From positions 1-37,449 of the forward strand of contig CAIVHJ010000381.1 in assembly GCA_903905665.1 (NCBI GenBank): a DNA stretch of 37,449 bases, given 5' to 3'. Shown here in pieces: positions 1 through 6,749 of this stretch. The DNA comes from an uncultured Phycisphaerales bacterium (GTDB lineage: Bacteria; Planctomycetota; Phycisphaerae; UBA1845; CAIVHJ01). Position 1 is the stretch's first letter. Each line of letters begins with the position of its first letter. The notes below the pieces were generated by a model. It had not been told where the DNA came from. It saw only the letters and a program-made list of their open reading frames with translations, and did no database searches. The translations under genes were made by a program, and so were the position numbers.

Positions 1-1766
1 ACATTTGGGTAAACGTAGTCAAAAACATCCATATCGGTGCGCATTTGTCGGTAGAACGAGGTGTGATCCCGATCAACAATGACGTAATCTGCGCCGAAGT
101 AATCACGGATATCTCTTAGATTGACATTAACGGTCACCATCTTTGGAGCCGGTGGGCGATGGTCTTTGACGATTGAAGACGTCGGCGATCTTCCCTGGGT
201 GATGACGCAGTAGCGTTCCCAGAGAATCGGGTCCAGCGTGTTGGAGAACTGAGGATCCAAACCGCAGACATAAGTGTTGTGGTCGTTGTAGTAGAAGTAG
301 TAAGGGAATACGTCCCAATCGTCTGCGAAAACGAGTGAGTCTTTGGGTGTTTGATCGTGGAGATAGTCCATGGCGGAGCGAATGTTCGGGATGTCGAAGT
401 CGCAGGTGGCCATTTTTTTGGAGTGGTAAAGAGTGATGGCGCCGGAGAGGCAGGCGACGAGGCAGGCGAACACATAACACCTTGTCGCCCAATGCGTTAT
501 GACTATTGCCGTGTCGGCCGTAGAGCTCGCGAGTCGGCATGAGAGTTGCCGGAGTCTGGAGTCGAAATTAGACCAGAGGGCGGCGGCGTTGAGGAGGCAG
601 AAGACGGGCCAGTACTCGATGAATCGGCGACTCTTCATGCAGAGAGCGAGGAAGCCGAGGTTGAGGAAGAAGAGGACGAGGTTGTTTGGTTCGAGGAGTC
701 TGGATTTCGTGAAGCGAAAGACGGCGCTGAGAGTGAAAATTGAGAGCGTAAATGCCGAAATTTCGAGCCAATAGTCGAGATTTATGGGGTTCCATTCGAC
801 GCCGACGCCGACTTTGCGAACATTGGAGAGTTGGAGGCCGGTATCAAAAATCTGGACTTTCAGGAATTCAAAGTTTTGGGGGAAATAGGGATGGGTGAAT
901 GTGGCGGCAAGCCATCCGATGAGGCTGAAACCGGCGATGCGCAAGACTTGGCGAGTAGGAACTCGCGCCAGCAAGTAGCCGACGACAACTGTGCCAATGA
1001 CGATCGGGAAGAAAACATAACAGCCGAGATAAATGTGGCCGGCGAGAAATCCAAACAAGATGAGCCAGCGAGGGCGATTCACCATGCAGAGATAAACAGA
1101 GAAAAGCAGAATTGCGAGGCAGGCGACCGGGGCGCGGATGTAGGACATTCGGAGATAAAAATCGGTGGGGAGGGCGAGAATGGCGAGAAGCCAGAAGAGG
1201 CGGAAACTGGCGTTTAGGTGCCTCAGAATGAGAGCAATGACGGTGGTCGAGAGGCCGAAGAGGATGACGTTGAGGAATTTTCCGGCGAGGAGGTCGGGAT
1301 AGTCAAGCCAGCCGCGAATCCATGTTCTGAATCCTTCGAGATGGGGGTTGGCGGAATCGAGTTCCATCTTGCTGGGTACGTACGACGCCCAGCGGTGAAG
1401 GGAATCGGGCATGAGGTGTGCGAGCCAAGTGGAAACCTCGACGACGGGCAGCAGGAGAATATGGAAACCCGTGTGGTGGCTGACGAAGTGGTCGTAGAGG
1501 ATGGTGTGTCGGAGCCACTTAAAGGTTTGGGGGAAGCCAAGTTCGGGCAGCATTTTCGTCATTTTGATGTGGTAGAACGAGTCTCGGTCGGAGGGTTCGT
1601 AGGAGCCGGATTGGACGTAGGCCATGGCGAGGCAGCCGAGCATGAAAGCGATCCAGAGTTCGTGATGGCGGAACCACTGGGTGGAAAAAGAAGTTGAAAG
1701 AGGGAGTTCGGGAGTTGAAACAGGTTTAGGGGTTGGGGGAGACGGATTCCGACGATTGCTTGCCAT
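1..1766 (-). CDS. Polytopic membrane protein, GT-C glycosyltransferase-like (3' end outside window)
   Basis: This gene is not in the ORF track because it has no stop before the window edge. Reading the minus strand from the ATG at 1766-1764 gives 588 uninterrupted codons. The N-terminus is proline-rich and cytoplasmic-looking (about 30 residues). A hydrophobic segment follows (AFMLGCLAMAYV), then a first loop with RDSFYHIKM near residue 61, then many further hydrophobic segments up to about residue 490, and a soluble C-terminal part. An acidic, aromatic-rich first loop after helix 1 is typical of GT-C glycosyltransferases (STT3, ArnT and PMT types), which use lipid-linked sugar donors. The DxxYH-like motif is the basis for that suggestion; the exact family is not recognised. 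The long ORFs antisense to it (for example 1218-1697) are shadows. Part of this gene (residues 57-111) is repeated at 5361-5527. Confidence 0.8.
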   Translation of the reverse strand, partial: MASNRRNPSPPTPKPVSTPELPLSTSFSTQWFRHHELWIAFMLGCLAMAYVQSGSYEPSDRDSFYHIKMTKMLPELGFPQTFKWLRHTILYDHFVSHHTGFHILLLPVVEVSTWLAHLMPDSLHRWASYVPSKMELDSANPHLEGFRTWIRGWLDYPDLLAGKFLNVILFGLSTTVIALILRHLNASFRLFWLLAILALPTDFYLRMSYIRAPVACLAILLFSVYLCMVNRPRWLILFGFLAGHIYLGCYVFFPIVIGTVVVGYLLARVPTRQVLRIAGFSLIGWLAATFTHPYFPQNFEFLKVQIFDTGLQLSNVRKVGVGVEWNPINLDYWLEISAFTLSIFTLSAVFRFTKSRLLEPNNLVLFFLNLGFLALCMKSRRFIEYWPVFCLLNAAALWSNFDSRLRQLSCRLASSTADTAIVITHWATRCYVFACLVACLSGAITLYHSKKMATCDFDIPNIRSAMDYLHDQTPKDSLVFADDWDVFPYYFYYNDHNTYVCGLDPQFSNTLDPILWERYCVITQGRSPTSSIVKDHRPPAPKMVTVNVNLRDIRDYFGADYVIVDRDHTSFYRQMRTDMDVFDYVYPN

Positions 1767-1812
1767 GGGGACAGTTTGCCACAAAAACAATCGGAATGGA
1801 AGAGGAAAGATT

Positions 1813-1912
1813 TAACCACAGAGAGCACAGAGGACGCAGAGAAATTGAAAATTAAAATTGAAGAATTGAAAATGGGGAATTACGAACTGCGAATCGAGAA
1901 ATTAAGAAGAGG
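1813..1912. repeat. Low-complexity intergenic repeat (ACCACAGAGAGCACAGAGG type)
   Basis: The stretch begins with an AACCACAGAGAGCACAGAGG-like segment and continues into A-rich near-repeats of AATTGAAAAT/GAAATTAAGA. From general knowledge, CACAGAGagCACAGAGgaCgCAGAG segments recur between genes in many environmental bacterial genomes and yield spurious small ORFs starting TTESTEDAEK, as here (ORF 1776-1964). It lies between the divergent membrane protein gene and the four-gene cassette. I see no gene in it. Confidence 0.45.
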
Positions 1913-1953
1913 GGAAGGAACTCCACAAAAAGGCCGAGACACGACGGAAGTGG

Positions 1954-1982
1954 TTGTCTCATAGCAAGTCGCCTCGTATACT
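1954..1982 (+). promoter_or_regulatory. Sigma70-like promoter of the ParB/PAPS-reductase cassette
   Basis: TTGTCT at 1954-1959 and TATACT at 1977-1982 are separated by exactly 17 bp, close to the sigma70 consensus. The inferred transcription start near 1989 leaves a leader of about 68 nt before the ATG at 2057. No inverted repeat overlapping the promoter was noticed. Confidence 0.55.
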
Positions 1983-2056
1983 CTCGTCCAAGGCGCGATT
2001 GAAAACGGTACTGCCAGTTCCAGAACCAGAGCACTATGACTGAAAGGGGGCTGGGT

Positions 2057-2878
2057 ATGACAGATGAACAGGTCTACGAACTGAAGATTAGCGACATCGA
2101 GATTTCTGATGAGAACGTTCGGAGCAAGGTCGCGGTTGACGATGAACTCAAAGAACTAGCGGAAAGCATCAAACTTCTCAACCAACTTCAGCCGGTCGTG
2201 CTGCGAGGGGATCACGGGAAGCCACCCTATGAGCTCATCATTGGGCAGCGTCGCTTCACCGCCATGAAGAAAATACTTAATAAGAAGACAATCAAGGCAG
2301 TTTTTGCGGGTACGATGACTGATACCAACGCCAAAATTAGATCCTTGGTTGAGAATATGTGTCGGGCAGAACTAAGCTACGAGGATACTGCCGACGCCGT
2401 CACAGAATTGTATAAAGCGAATGGGCGGGATGACCGAAAGGTCGCCAAGGTCACAGGGTTAGCTTTGAGGCATGTGCGCCAATATATCTACATCAAGGAG
2501 CGAGCATCTGACGCGATGAAAAAGAAGATGAGAGATCGGAAAGTCACGCCGGCAGATGTTCACCGTGCACTCAAAGCCGCATCTGATGATGTGGCCAAAG
2601 CGGACGAGTTAGTAAACCTCATAGAGAAACACAAGCTCGACAGTCATCAGAAGAAGCGTCTCGTCGAGATTGGAGAGCAACATCCAAGGATGTCAGCGGA
2701 GGAGATATTCAAGAGAGCACAGCCACCCGCACTAGAGGAGAACCTCGTCGTACGGCTCCCGGAACGGATACGAAAGGCTTTGGTCACAGCCGCCGACGAG
2801 CTCGCAATGGCCCCAGACGAGTTAGCGGCCAAGGCGCTCGAAGAGTGGCTTTCTACGAAGGGTTTCATGTCTAAATGA
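2057..2878 (+). CDS. ParB/sulfiredoxin-fold domain protein with KorB-type HTH and possible ribbon-helix-helix tail
   Basis: 273 aa. Residues 7-105 look like a ParB N-terminal domain: LKISDIEIS start, ELAESIKLLNQLQPVVLR, the GQRRF motif (63-67, the ParB GERR box) and ENMCRAEL (100-107, matching ENVQRxDL). Residues 108-180 form a KorB/ParB helix-turn-helix (KVAKVTGLALRHVRQYI). The tail (about 230-268, NLVVRLPERIRKALV) resembles a ribbon-helix-helix or coiled dimerisation segment. ParB-fold domains bind CTP or, in some relatives, act as nucleases. The start was moved from 2036 to 2057 because AAAGGGGG sits about 7 nt upstream of that ATG, while 2036 has no ribosome binding site. The stop overlaps the next start (ATGA). 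There is no ParA nearby, so chromosome partitioning is unlikely. Pairing with a PAPS-reductase-family gene recalls IbrB/IbrA. Confidence 0.8.
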   Translation: MTDEQVYELKISDIEISDENVRSKVAVDDELKELAESIKLLNQLQPVVLRGDHGKPPYELIIGQRRFTAMKKILNKKTIKAVFAGTMTDTNAKIRSLVENMCRAELSYEDTADAVTELYKANGRDDRKVAKVTGLALRHVRQYIYIKERASDAMKKKMRDRKVTPADVHRALKAASDDVAKADELVNLIEKHKLDSHQKKRLVEIGEQHPRMSAEEIFKRAQPPALEENLVVRLPERIRKALVTAADELAMAPDELAAKALEEWLSTKGFMSK

Positions 2879-3564
2879 AGCAGGCATTTCCATCCCTAAG
2901 CCGCAAAGACGAAAGACGTCTTAACGAGGCGTTGGCCGCGTTGATTGCCAACACACGCAGAGGCAAGCGGAAGCTGACTCTCGTGGAGTTTGTCGAGTAT
3001 CTGCGGGTGGCTGAGAAATTGCTCGGAAACCTGCGTAAGGTGGCAGAGAGAATTAGCTTATCAGAGGAAATGGTTCGCCAATTTACCCGGGTCGAGAAGT
3101 TATCTCCTCCCGTCAGGAGGTTGGCGGCAAGTGGGGAACTGAGCAGCGTAGATATTGCCGATCGCCTAAGCCGACTTCCAACAGACGATCAGCTTATGGT
3201 CGCTCGAGGAATACTAGCGGGCAAACTCACACCATATGACCTGCGAGCAATCTTGGCCTTGCGCAAGACTACACCGCGGACCCCAATCAGAAAAATCATT
3301 GATAGGATAATAAGCTCCAGGAACATCAGGGTATATCTGGCTGAGTTTGTGGTACCTGAACCGCCAGTGCCTGATTCCATCATCATGGGGCGGATATCGC
3401 GCGCACTCGGGCGCGGACATGTGAAGCGAGTGGAAACATCTGGTAGATTCGGCCGAGTCGTCCTCGACGATGAGGGGAAAATAGCCCTCGAACAAAGTGC
3501 AAGGAAGGAGCGAATCACAAAATGGGAACTCCTTCATCGCCTGGTTCGCGGGGAGGTGCGCTAA
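2875..3564 (+). CDS. Second ParB/KorB-like DNA-binding protein lacking the catalytic N-terminal domain
   Basis: 229 aa, starting in the ATGA overlap with the preceding gene, so probably translationally coupled. Residues 35-100 read as a KorB-type helix-turn-helix: LRKVAERISLSEEMVRQF followed by SGELSSVDIADRLSRLP, the same layout as the HTH part of ParB proteins. There is no GERR or ENxxR box, so the sulfiredoxin-like domain is missing. The C-terminal half (about 140-229) is basic with a predicted alpha/beta mix (RNIRVYLAEFVV, SGRFGRVVLDDEG) and is not recognised. It may be a DNA-binding partner or specificity subunit for the first ParB-like protein; that role is inferred from operon position and shared fold only. 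Confidence 0.7.
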   Translation: MKQAFPSLSRKDERRLNEALAALIANTRRGKRKLTLVEFVEYLRVAEKLLGNLRKVAERISLSEEMVRQFTRVEKLSPPVRRLAASGELSSVDIADRLSRLPTDDQLMVARGILAGKLTPYDLRAILALRKTTPRTPIRKIIDRIISSRNIRVYLAEFVVPEPPVPDSIIMGRISRALGRGHVKRVETSGRFGRVVLDDEGKIALEQSARKERITKWELLHRLVRGEVR

Positions 3565-3565
3565 T

Positions 3566-4222
3566 ATGTCGGCGACTGTTGCAGCGAAGAAACGGACCGG
3601 CGTCGGGGCGATTCTCGAGATGGAAGAGTTCGAACGCTTGGCTGGGGAGCTGCGCCCTTGGCGCAAAAGCGACGATCTGGAAGTTATCGAGAAGGCGAAG
3701 GGTTCAGCGTTGGTGTTTCCGTTTGTGAAGGGATTACGCCTCTCCGCACGCCTCATCTACATCCTCCGAGCACATCTGTCAGAGACGAATCTGGAAGTGG
3801 ATTGGGGACAGCTTCTGAACGATCAAGGTGACTCTTGCTCACCGGAATGTGACATCATCATCCACCACAAAGGTTTCCATCGGGAATGGAATGACCACAA
3901 GAATCCGGTTATGCACTTCCGATTCATCAAAGGCGAAAAGGCCGTGGCAGTTGTCAGCTGCAAATCCTACGCGGACCGTGTGGATACTGGTTACGCCAAG
4001 AAACTGCATCACTACGTCAAGAACGTCTTACTATTCGCGGAATGCTGCGCTCCTGGACGGGTTAATTCTTTGCGCAAGAAGGCTAAGGCCGCCGGATACA
4101 CGGGCTTTTGGCATCTTTACACGTATGATGACAAATCAGGTTCCTGCATCAACGATCCCGATACTTGGACCGACTTTTTACGGACTGTCATATCCATCAC
4201 TAGGCGGGCGAAAGAGCGATGA
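3566..4222 (+). CDS. Putative PD-(D/E)XK-like nuclease (DUF6602-type resemblance)
   Basis: 218 aa. The start at 3566 was chosen over 3497 because GGGAGG lies about 9 nt upstream and the earlier start would overlap the previous gene by 68 bp. The core resembles restriction-endonuclease-like proteins: SPECDIIIHH with D96 in a hydrophobic strand, about 35 residues later KAVAVVSCKSY with K133, then a helix (YAKKLHHYVKNVLLF). This is the D...(E/Q)xK arrangement of DUF6602-like and other PD-(D/E)XK proteins, but the usual acidic residue two before the lysine is serine (S131). It may be a variant active site or an inactive, DNA-binding relative. The stop overlaps the next start (ATGA). Family assignment is by motif only. 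Confidence 0.6.
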   Translation: MSATVAAKKRTGVGAILEMEEFERLAGELRPWRKSDDLEVIEKAKGSALVFPFVKGLRLSARLIYILRAHLSETNLEVDWGQLLNDQGDSCSPECDIIIHHKGFHREWNDHKNPVMHFRFIKGEKAVAVVSCKSYADRVDTGYAKKLHHYVKNVLLFAECCAPGRVNSLRKKAKAAGYTGFWHLYTYDDKSGSCINDPDTWTDFLRTVISITRRAKER

Positions 4223-5235
4223 GTAATACATACAACAACGACCGCAATAACGGCTCCCGAACCTTCGATGTTGCATGGGGTGAGGTCGCCTTGTTGATCA
4301 CGACTAAGAGACTGCGCGGGCTTACAGTAAAGTGCCCGGACTGTGGACGCAAAGGCCTGGCATTCTCTAAGTGGATTAAAGGGGTCACGCAGAAACCGCT
4401 CTATTTGTGCCATCAGGAGAGGACTGGATCACTCGGAACGTGCGAACTAGACGATCTACAGTCGAAGCAAGTCAAGAATTCAATTACCATTACTAGAGAC
4501 GATATTCGCAAGCTCTTGAGGATGGGAAGGTGTTTTGTCCTCTTCAGCGGGGGAAAAGACAGCCTTTGTTTGCTCGAATACATGCGAGGGCTTGCCGCTA
4601 CCGATGGTAGAGAAATAACGGCCATCCACGCGAACACCACCGCTGGGTTTCCCGAAGTGGAACAGTATGTCGAGCGGGTATGCAAGGACCTCGGAGTAGC
4701 GCTCCACACGGTTCATCCTGATCGAGATTTTTTCGAGACCGCCAAACGGTGGGGTATTCCAAGTCCTCGATCGCGATGGTGTTGTGAGACGCTTAAAGTG
4801 GCACCGATCAGAAGATTCCTGGCGGGCATAGAGGGCCCCAAACTCATCTTTGATGGAATTCGTGCTGCCGAGTCAAGTATGCGATCAACCTACACGCCTG
4901 TCTGGTATCATCCTGCATTTCGATGCATTAGCGTAAGCCCCATCTTCTACTGGTCTAATGAGAAAGTGCATGATTACATAGCAAAACACAACCTTCCACA
5001 AAGCCCAGCATCCAAGCTCAACATGTCTGCAGAGTGTTGGTGTGGTGCCTACCAGGACAGGGAAGACTTCGAGGCCCTTCTAAGCGTTCACCCGGAAATT
5101 TTCGAAAAGTTGGTGGCCGTCGAGAAGGCTCAGCGGGGTAAGTATACCTTCGTTTTCGAGAAGGGACAGCAAGTGCCGCTAGTGCAGATACGCAAGCAAG
5201 CCAACGTCTGCGCGAGGGCGCTGGGGCGTTCATAA
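4219..5235 (+). CDS. PAPS reductase/DndC-like family protein with N-terminal zinc ribbon
   Basis: 338 aa, last gene of the cassette, overlapping the previous stop. Residues 39-75 carry a CxxC...C...C set (CPDCGRKG; LYLCH) suggesting a zinc ribbon. Residues 108-120 hold the PP-loop LFSGGKDSLCLLE of the adenine nucleotide alpha-hydrolase superfamily. RWCCETLKVAPI (C188, C189) and ECWCGAY (C273, C275) supply four cysteines at positions similar to the [4Fe-4S] ligands of CysH and DndC. GIRAAESSMR fits the family's substrate-binding loop. Members either reduce (phospho)adenosine phosphosulfate or, like DndC, activate DNA or tRNA for sulfur chemistry. No cys pathway gene is near, and the ParB-like and nuclease-like neighbours point to DNA modification, defence or regulation (compare IbrA, DndC and the PAPS-reductase gene of some BREX types) rather than sulfate assimilation. 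Confidence 0.8.
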   Translation: MSNTYNNDRNNGSRTFDVAWGEVALLITTKRLRGLTVKCPDCGRKGLAFSKWIKGVTQKPLYLCHQERTGSLGTCELDDLQSKQVKNSITITRDDIRKLLRMGRCFVLFSGGKDSLCLLEYMRGLAATDGREITAIHANTTAGFPEVEQYVERVCKDLGVALHTVHPDRDFFETAKRWGIPSPRSRWCCETLKVAPIRRFLAGIEGPKLIFDGIRAAESSMRSTYTPVWYHPAFRCISVSPIFYWSNEKVHDYIAKHNLPQSPASKLNMSAECWCGAYQDREDFEALLSVHPEIFEKLVAVEKAQRGKYTFVFEKGQQVPLVQIRKQANVCARALGRS

Positions 5236-5360
5236 CCCGGCCTTGTATCCATCACCTACGTATCCATCAACTGGTACTGTACCTAGGCGTCCTGTACCAC
5301 CCAGTGCGAAGCCCGGAATCAACATACCCATAGTGCGGCGCTGGTATTCGGGGTTCGTAA

Positions 5361-5527
5361 AACTTCGACGACTGGCAGCAGGAGAATATGGAAACCTGTG
5401 TGGTGGCTGACGAAGTGATCGTAGAGGATCGTGTGGCGGAGCCACTTAAAGGTGTGGGGGAAGCCTAGTTCTGGCAGCATCTTGGTCATTTTGATGTGGT
5501 AAAACGAATCGCGGTCGGAGGGTTCGT
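5361..5527 (-). pseudogene. Broken 167-bp copy of the membrane protein gene at 1-1766
   Basis: This stretch aligns without gaps to 1434-1600, with 14 differences I could count (about 92% identity). Read on the minus strand it encodes the same 55 residues (EPSDRDSFYHIKM to LLLPVVEV) with a single change, Q to H. Thirteen of the fourteen differences are therefore silent. Both flanks are unrelated to the full gene: a short glycine-rich reading frame follows on one side, a GGGGCCAG hairpin on the other. It is best read as the remnant of a paralogous gene that diverged under selection before being broken. The 93-residue ORF in the track (5319-5600) is this fragment plus unrelated sequence. Confidence 0.8.
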
Positions 5528-5535
5528 CGGGGGGA

Positions 5536-5574
5536 GGGGCCAGTTGCTCATGGTAAACACGGGCTGCTGGCCCC
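5536..5574. repeat. Inverted repeat GGGGCCAG / CTGGCCCC
   Basis: Perfect 8-bp arms at 5536-5543 and 5567-5574 with a 23-nt loop, next to the broken gene copy and just beyond the 3' end of the EF-hand gene. A short TTT follows on the plus strand, too little for a confident terminator call. It may mark a rearrangement junction or act as a weak bidirectional hairpin. Confidence 0.3.
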
Positions 5575-5618
5575 TTTAGTACTGTACGATCACCTCTCAA
5601 CCTTATGGGCCGACCGGG

Positions 5619-6182
5619 TCAGGCGAGCAAATTCAAAATGCCGTCGGACGTTTGTTGAGAGGCTTCAGCCTCTTTGTTGATATAAGCCAAGCGTTCAGCC
5701 AAGGACACGACGCCGTCGCCGTTGGTGTCCGCAGGATCAGTGGTCTGGGATGCGGAGCTTGAGGAGTCCTTCCCTTGCGATCCTGTAGCTCCCGCGGAAT
5801 TGCCCATAGGCTTGGCCATTCCGCCACCCATGGCTCCACCCATTCGTGGACCGCCCATCGGATGACCGGTGCCTTGCTTTTTGCTCAGCATCGCAGTGAA
5901 TTCATCCTTGGAGATTTTTCCATCACCGTCTGTGTCGAGTTTTTTGAAGATGTCGTCAGGTGAAGGCGCATTGGCGTTTTGGGCGCCCTGAGGTCGATGA
6001 GCCTGCATCTGCTCAGATATGTTCAGGAATTCGTCTTTGGAGATGGAGCCGTCACCGTTGGCATCGGCATTCTGAAACATCTTTTCCATCCGCTGTTGGC
6101 GCGTTGCGAGGGAGTTGACTTGGCTTGCCCAACAGGGGGGATCGCTGCCAGAAGTTCCCTGCAAAGAAATCGCATTAATCAT
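5619..6182 (-). CDS. EF-hand calcium-binding domain protein
   Basis: 187 aa. Three EF-hand loops are visible: DANGDGSISKDEF (about 39-51), DTDGDGKISKDEF (about 84-96) and DTNGDGVVSLAE near residue 150. All have the acidic residues at positions 1, 3, 5 and 12 expected for Ca2+ ligation, though the last ends in AE. A Gly/Met/Pro-rich and Ser-rich linker (about 103-145, MGGPRMGGAMGGGM) separates the second and third loops. The start at 6182 is preceded by AAAGGGG about 9 nt upstream. No hydrophobic signal peptide follows this start, unusual for bacterial EF-hand proteins of this kind, which are mostly exported. Function beyond Ca2+ binding is unknown. It is flanked by long non-coding stretches and has no operon partner. 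Confidence 0.8.
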   Translation of the reverse strand: MINAISLQGTSGSDPPCWASQVNSLATRQQRMEKMFQNADANGDGSISKDEFLNISEQMQAHRPQGAQNANAPSPDDIFKKLDTDGDGKISKDEFTAMLSKKQGTGHPMGGPRMGGAMGGGMAKPMGNSAGATGSQGKDSSSSASQTTDPADTNGDGVVSLAERLAYINKEAEASQQTSDGILNLLA

Positions 6183-6749
6183 GAACTGGCCCCTTTCTGA
6201 GACACAACATGAATATGGCCTAGCACTTCGACCAGGTTATAGTCAGGTATCGTCTTCTTATTCCCGGACCTTGATACCAGAACCCGACTTCTCCCAAGAC
6301 CGACCCGGAAATGTGATACAGACCTATTTATCGGACCACGGGGAAGTAATTTAATTCAGCAGTAGCGCAGGATTGATGTTCAATACATCCAGCGTGTGGA
6401 TGGAACGGCAGAAAGCCCGGTTGCGACGCTGGCCACTGTTTGGTGTGTCGAAATCAGAGCAGTTCATTGGGGGTTCAAAAAGCACACGAGTCGAGAGAAA
6501 GAACAAATGTCATTTGGGAATACAGACACAGGTAAATTTCAAAAGAAGCCACCCAGCATGCGGGGTGCCATACAAAAATCTACAGGTTCCGCCAAACGGC
6601 AAGCCGGGTCGGGGGATCAAAAAGGGAGCCAAGACGTTCGACTTCTGAAGGGGGATTCGGGTTGCGTGAGTCTTTCGGGTTTTCGGTTGGCGGCATAGAA
6701 TCCTGCTCGGATCAGGTCGTTTTCAAAACGTGGGACAAGGAGATTGCTG
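6183..6749. other. Intergenic region, no convincing gene
   Basis: About 570 bp between the EF-hand gene start and the phosphoketolase. The track ORFs here (6373-6648 and 6396-6698) overlap in different frames, have unlike-protein composition and no recognisable motif. A possible -10 (TAGAAT at 6696-6701) lies upstream of the phosphoketolase but lacks a good -35. No tRNA or known RNA motif was recognised. It presumably holds the promoters of both flanking genes. Confidence 0.4.

Noticed and set aside
1218-1697. 159-residue plus-strand ORF opposite the membrane protein
   Set aside because: The minus strand is open for 588 codons with hydrophobic helices; this frame is very acidic and Gly-rich, as expected for the complement.
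2057-3564. Chromosome or plasmid partition locus (parAB)
   Set aside because: No ParA ATPase or parS-like repeats are seen, and the genes are coupled to nuclease-like and PAPS-reductase-like genes instead.
4219-5235. Assimilatory PAPS/APS reductase (CysH)
   Set aside because: The PP-loop and cysteines fit the superfamily, but the N-terminal zinc ribbon, the length and the lack of cys genes nearby argue against sulfate assimilation.
6396-6698. 100-residue ORF upstream of the phosphoketolase
   Set aside because: Competes with another frame (6373-6648), has no good ribosome binding site at its start and no recognisable motif; kept only as an intergenic note.
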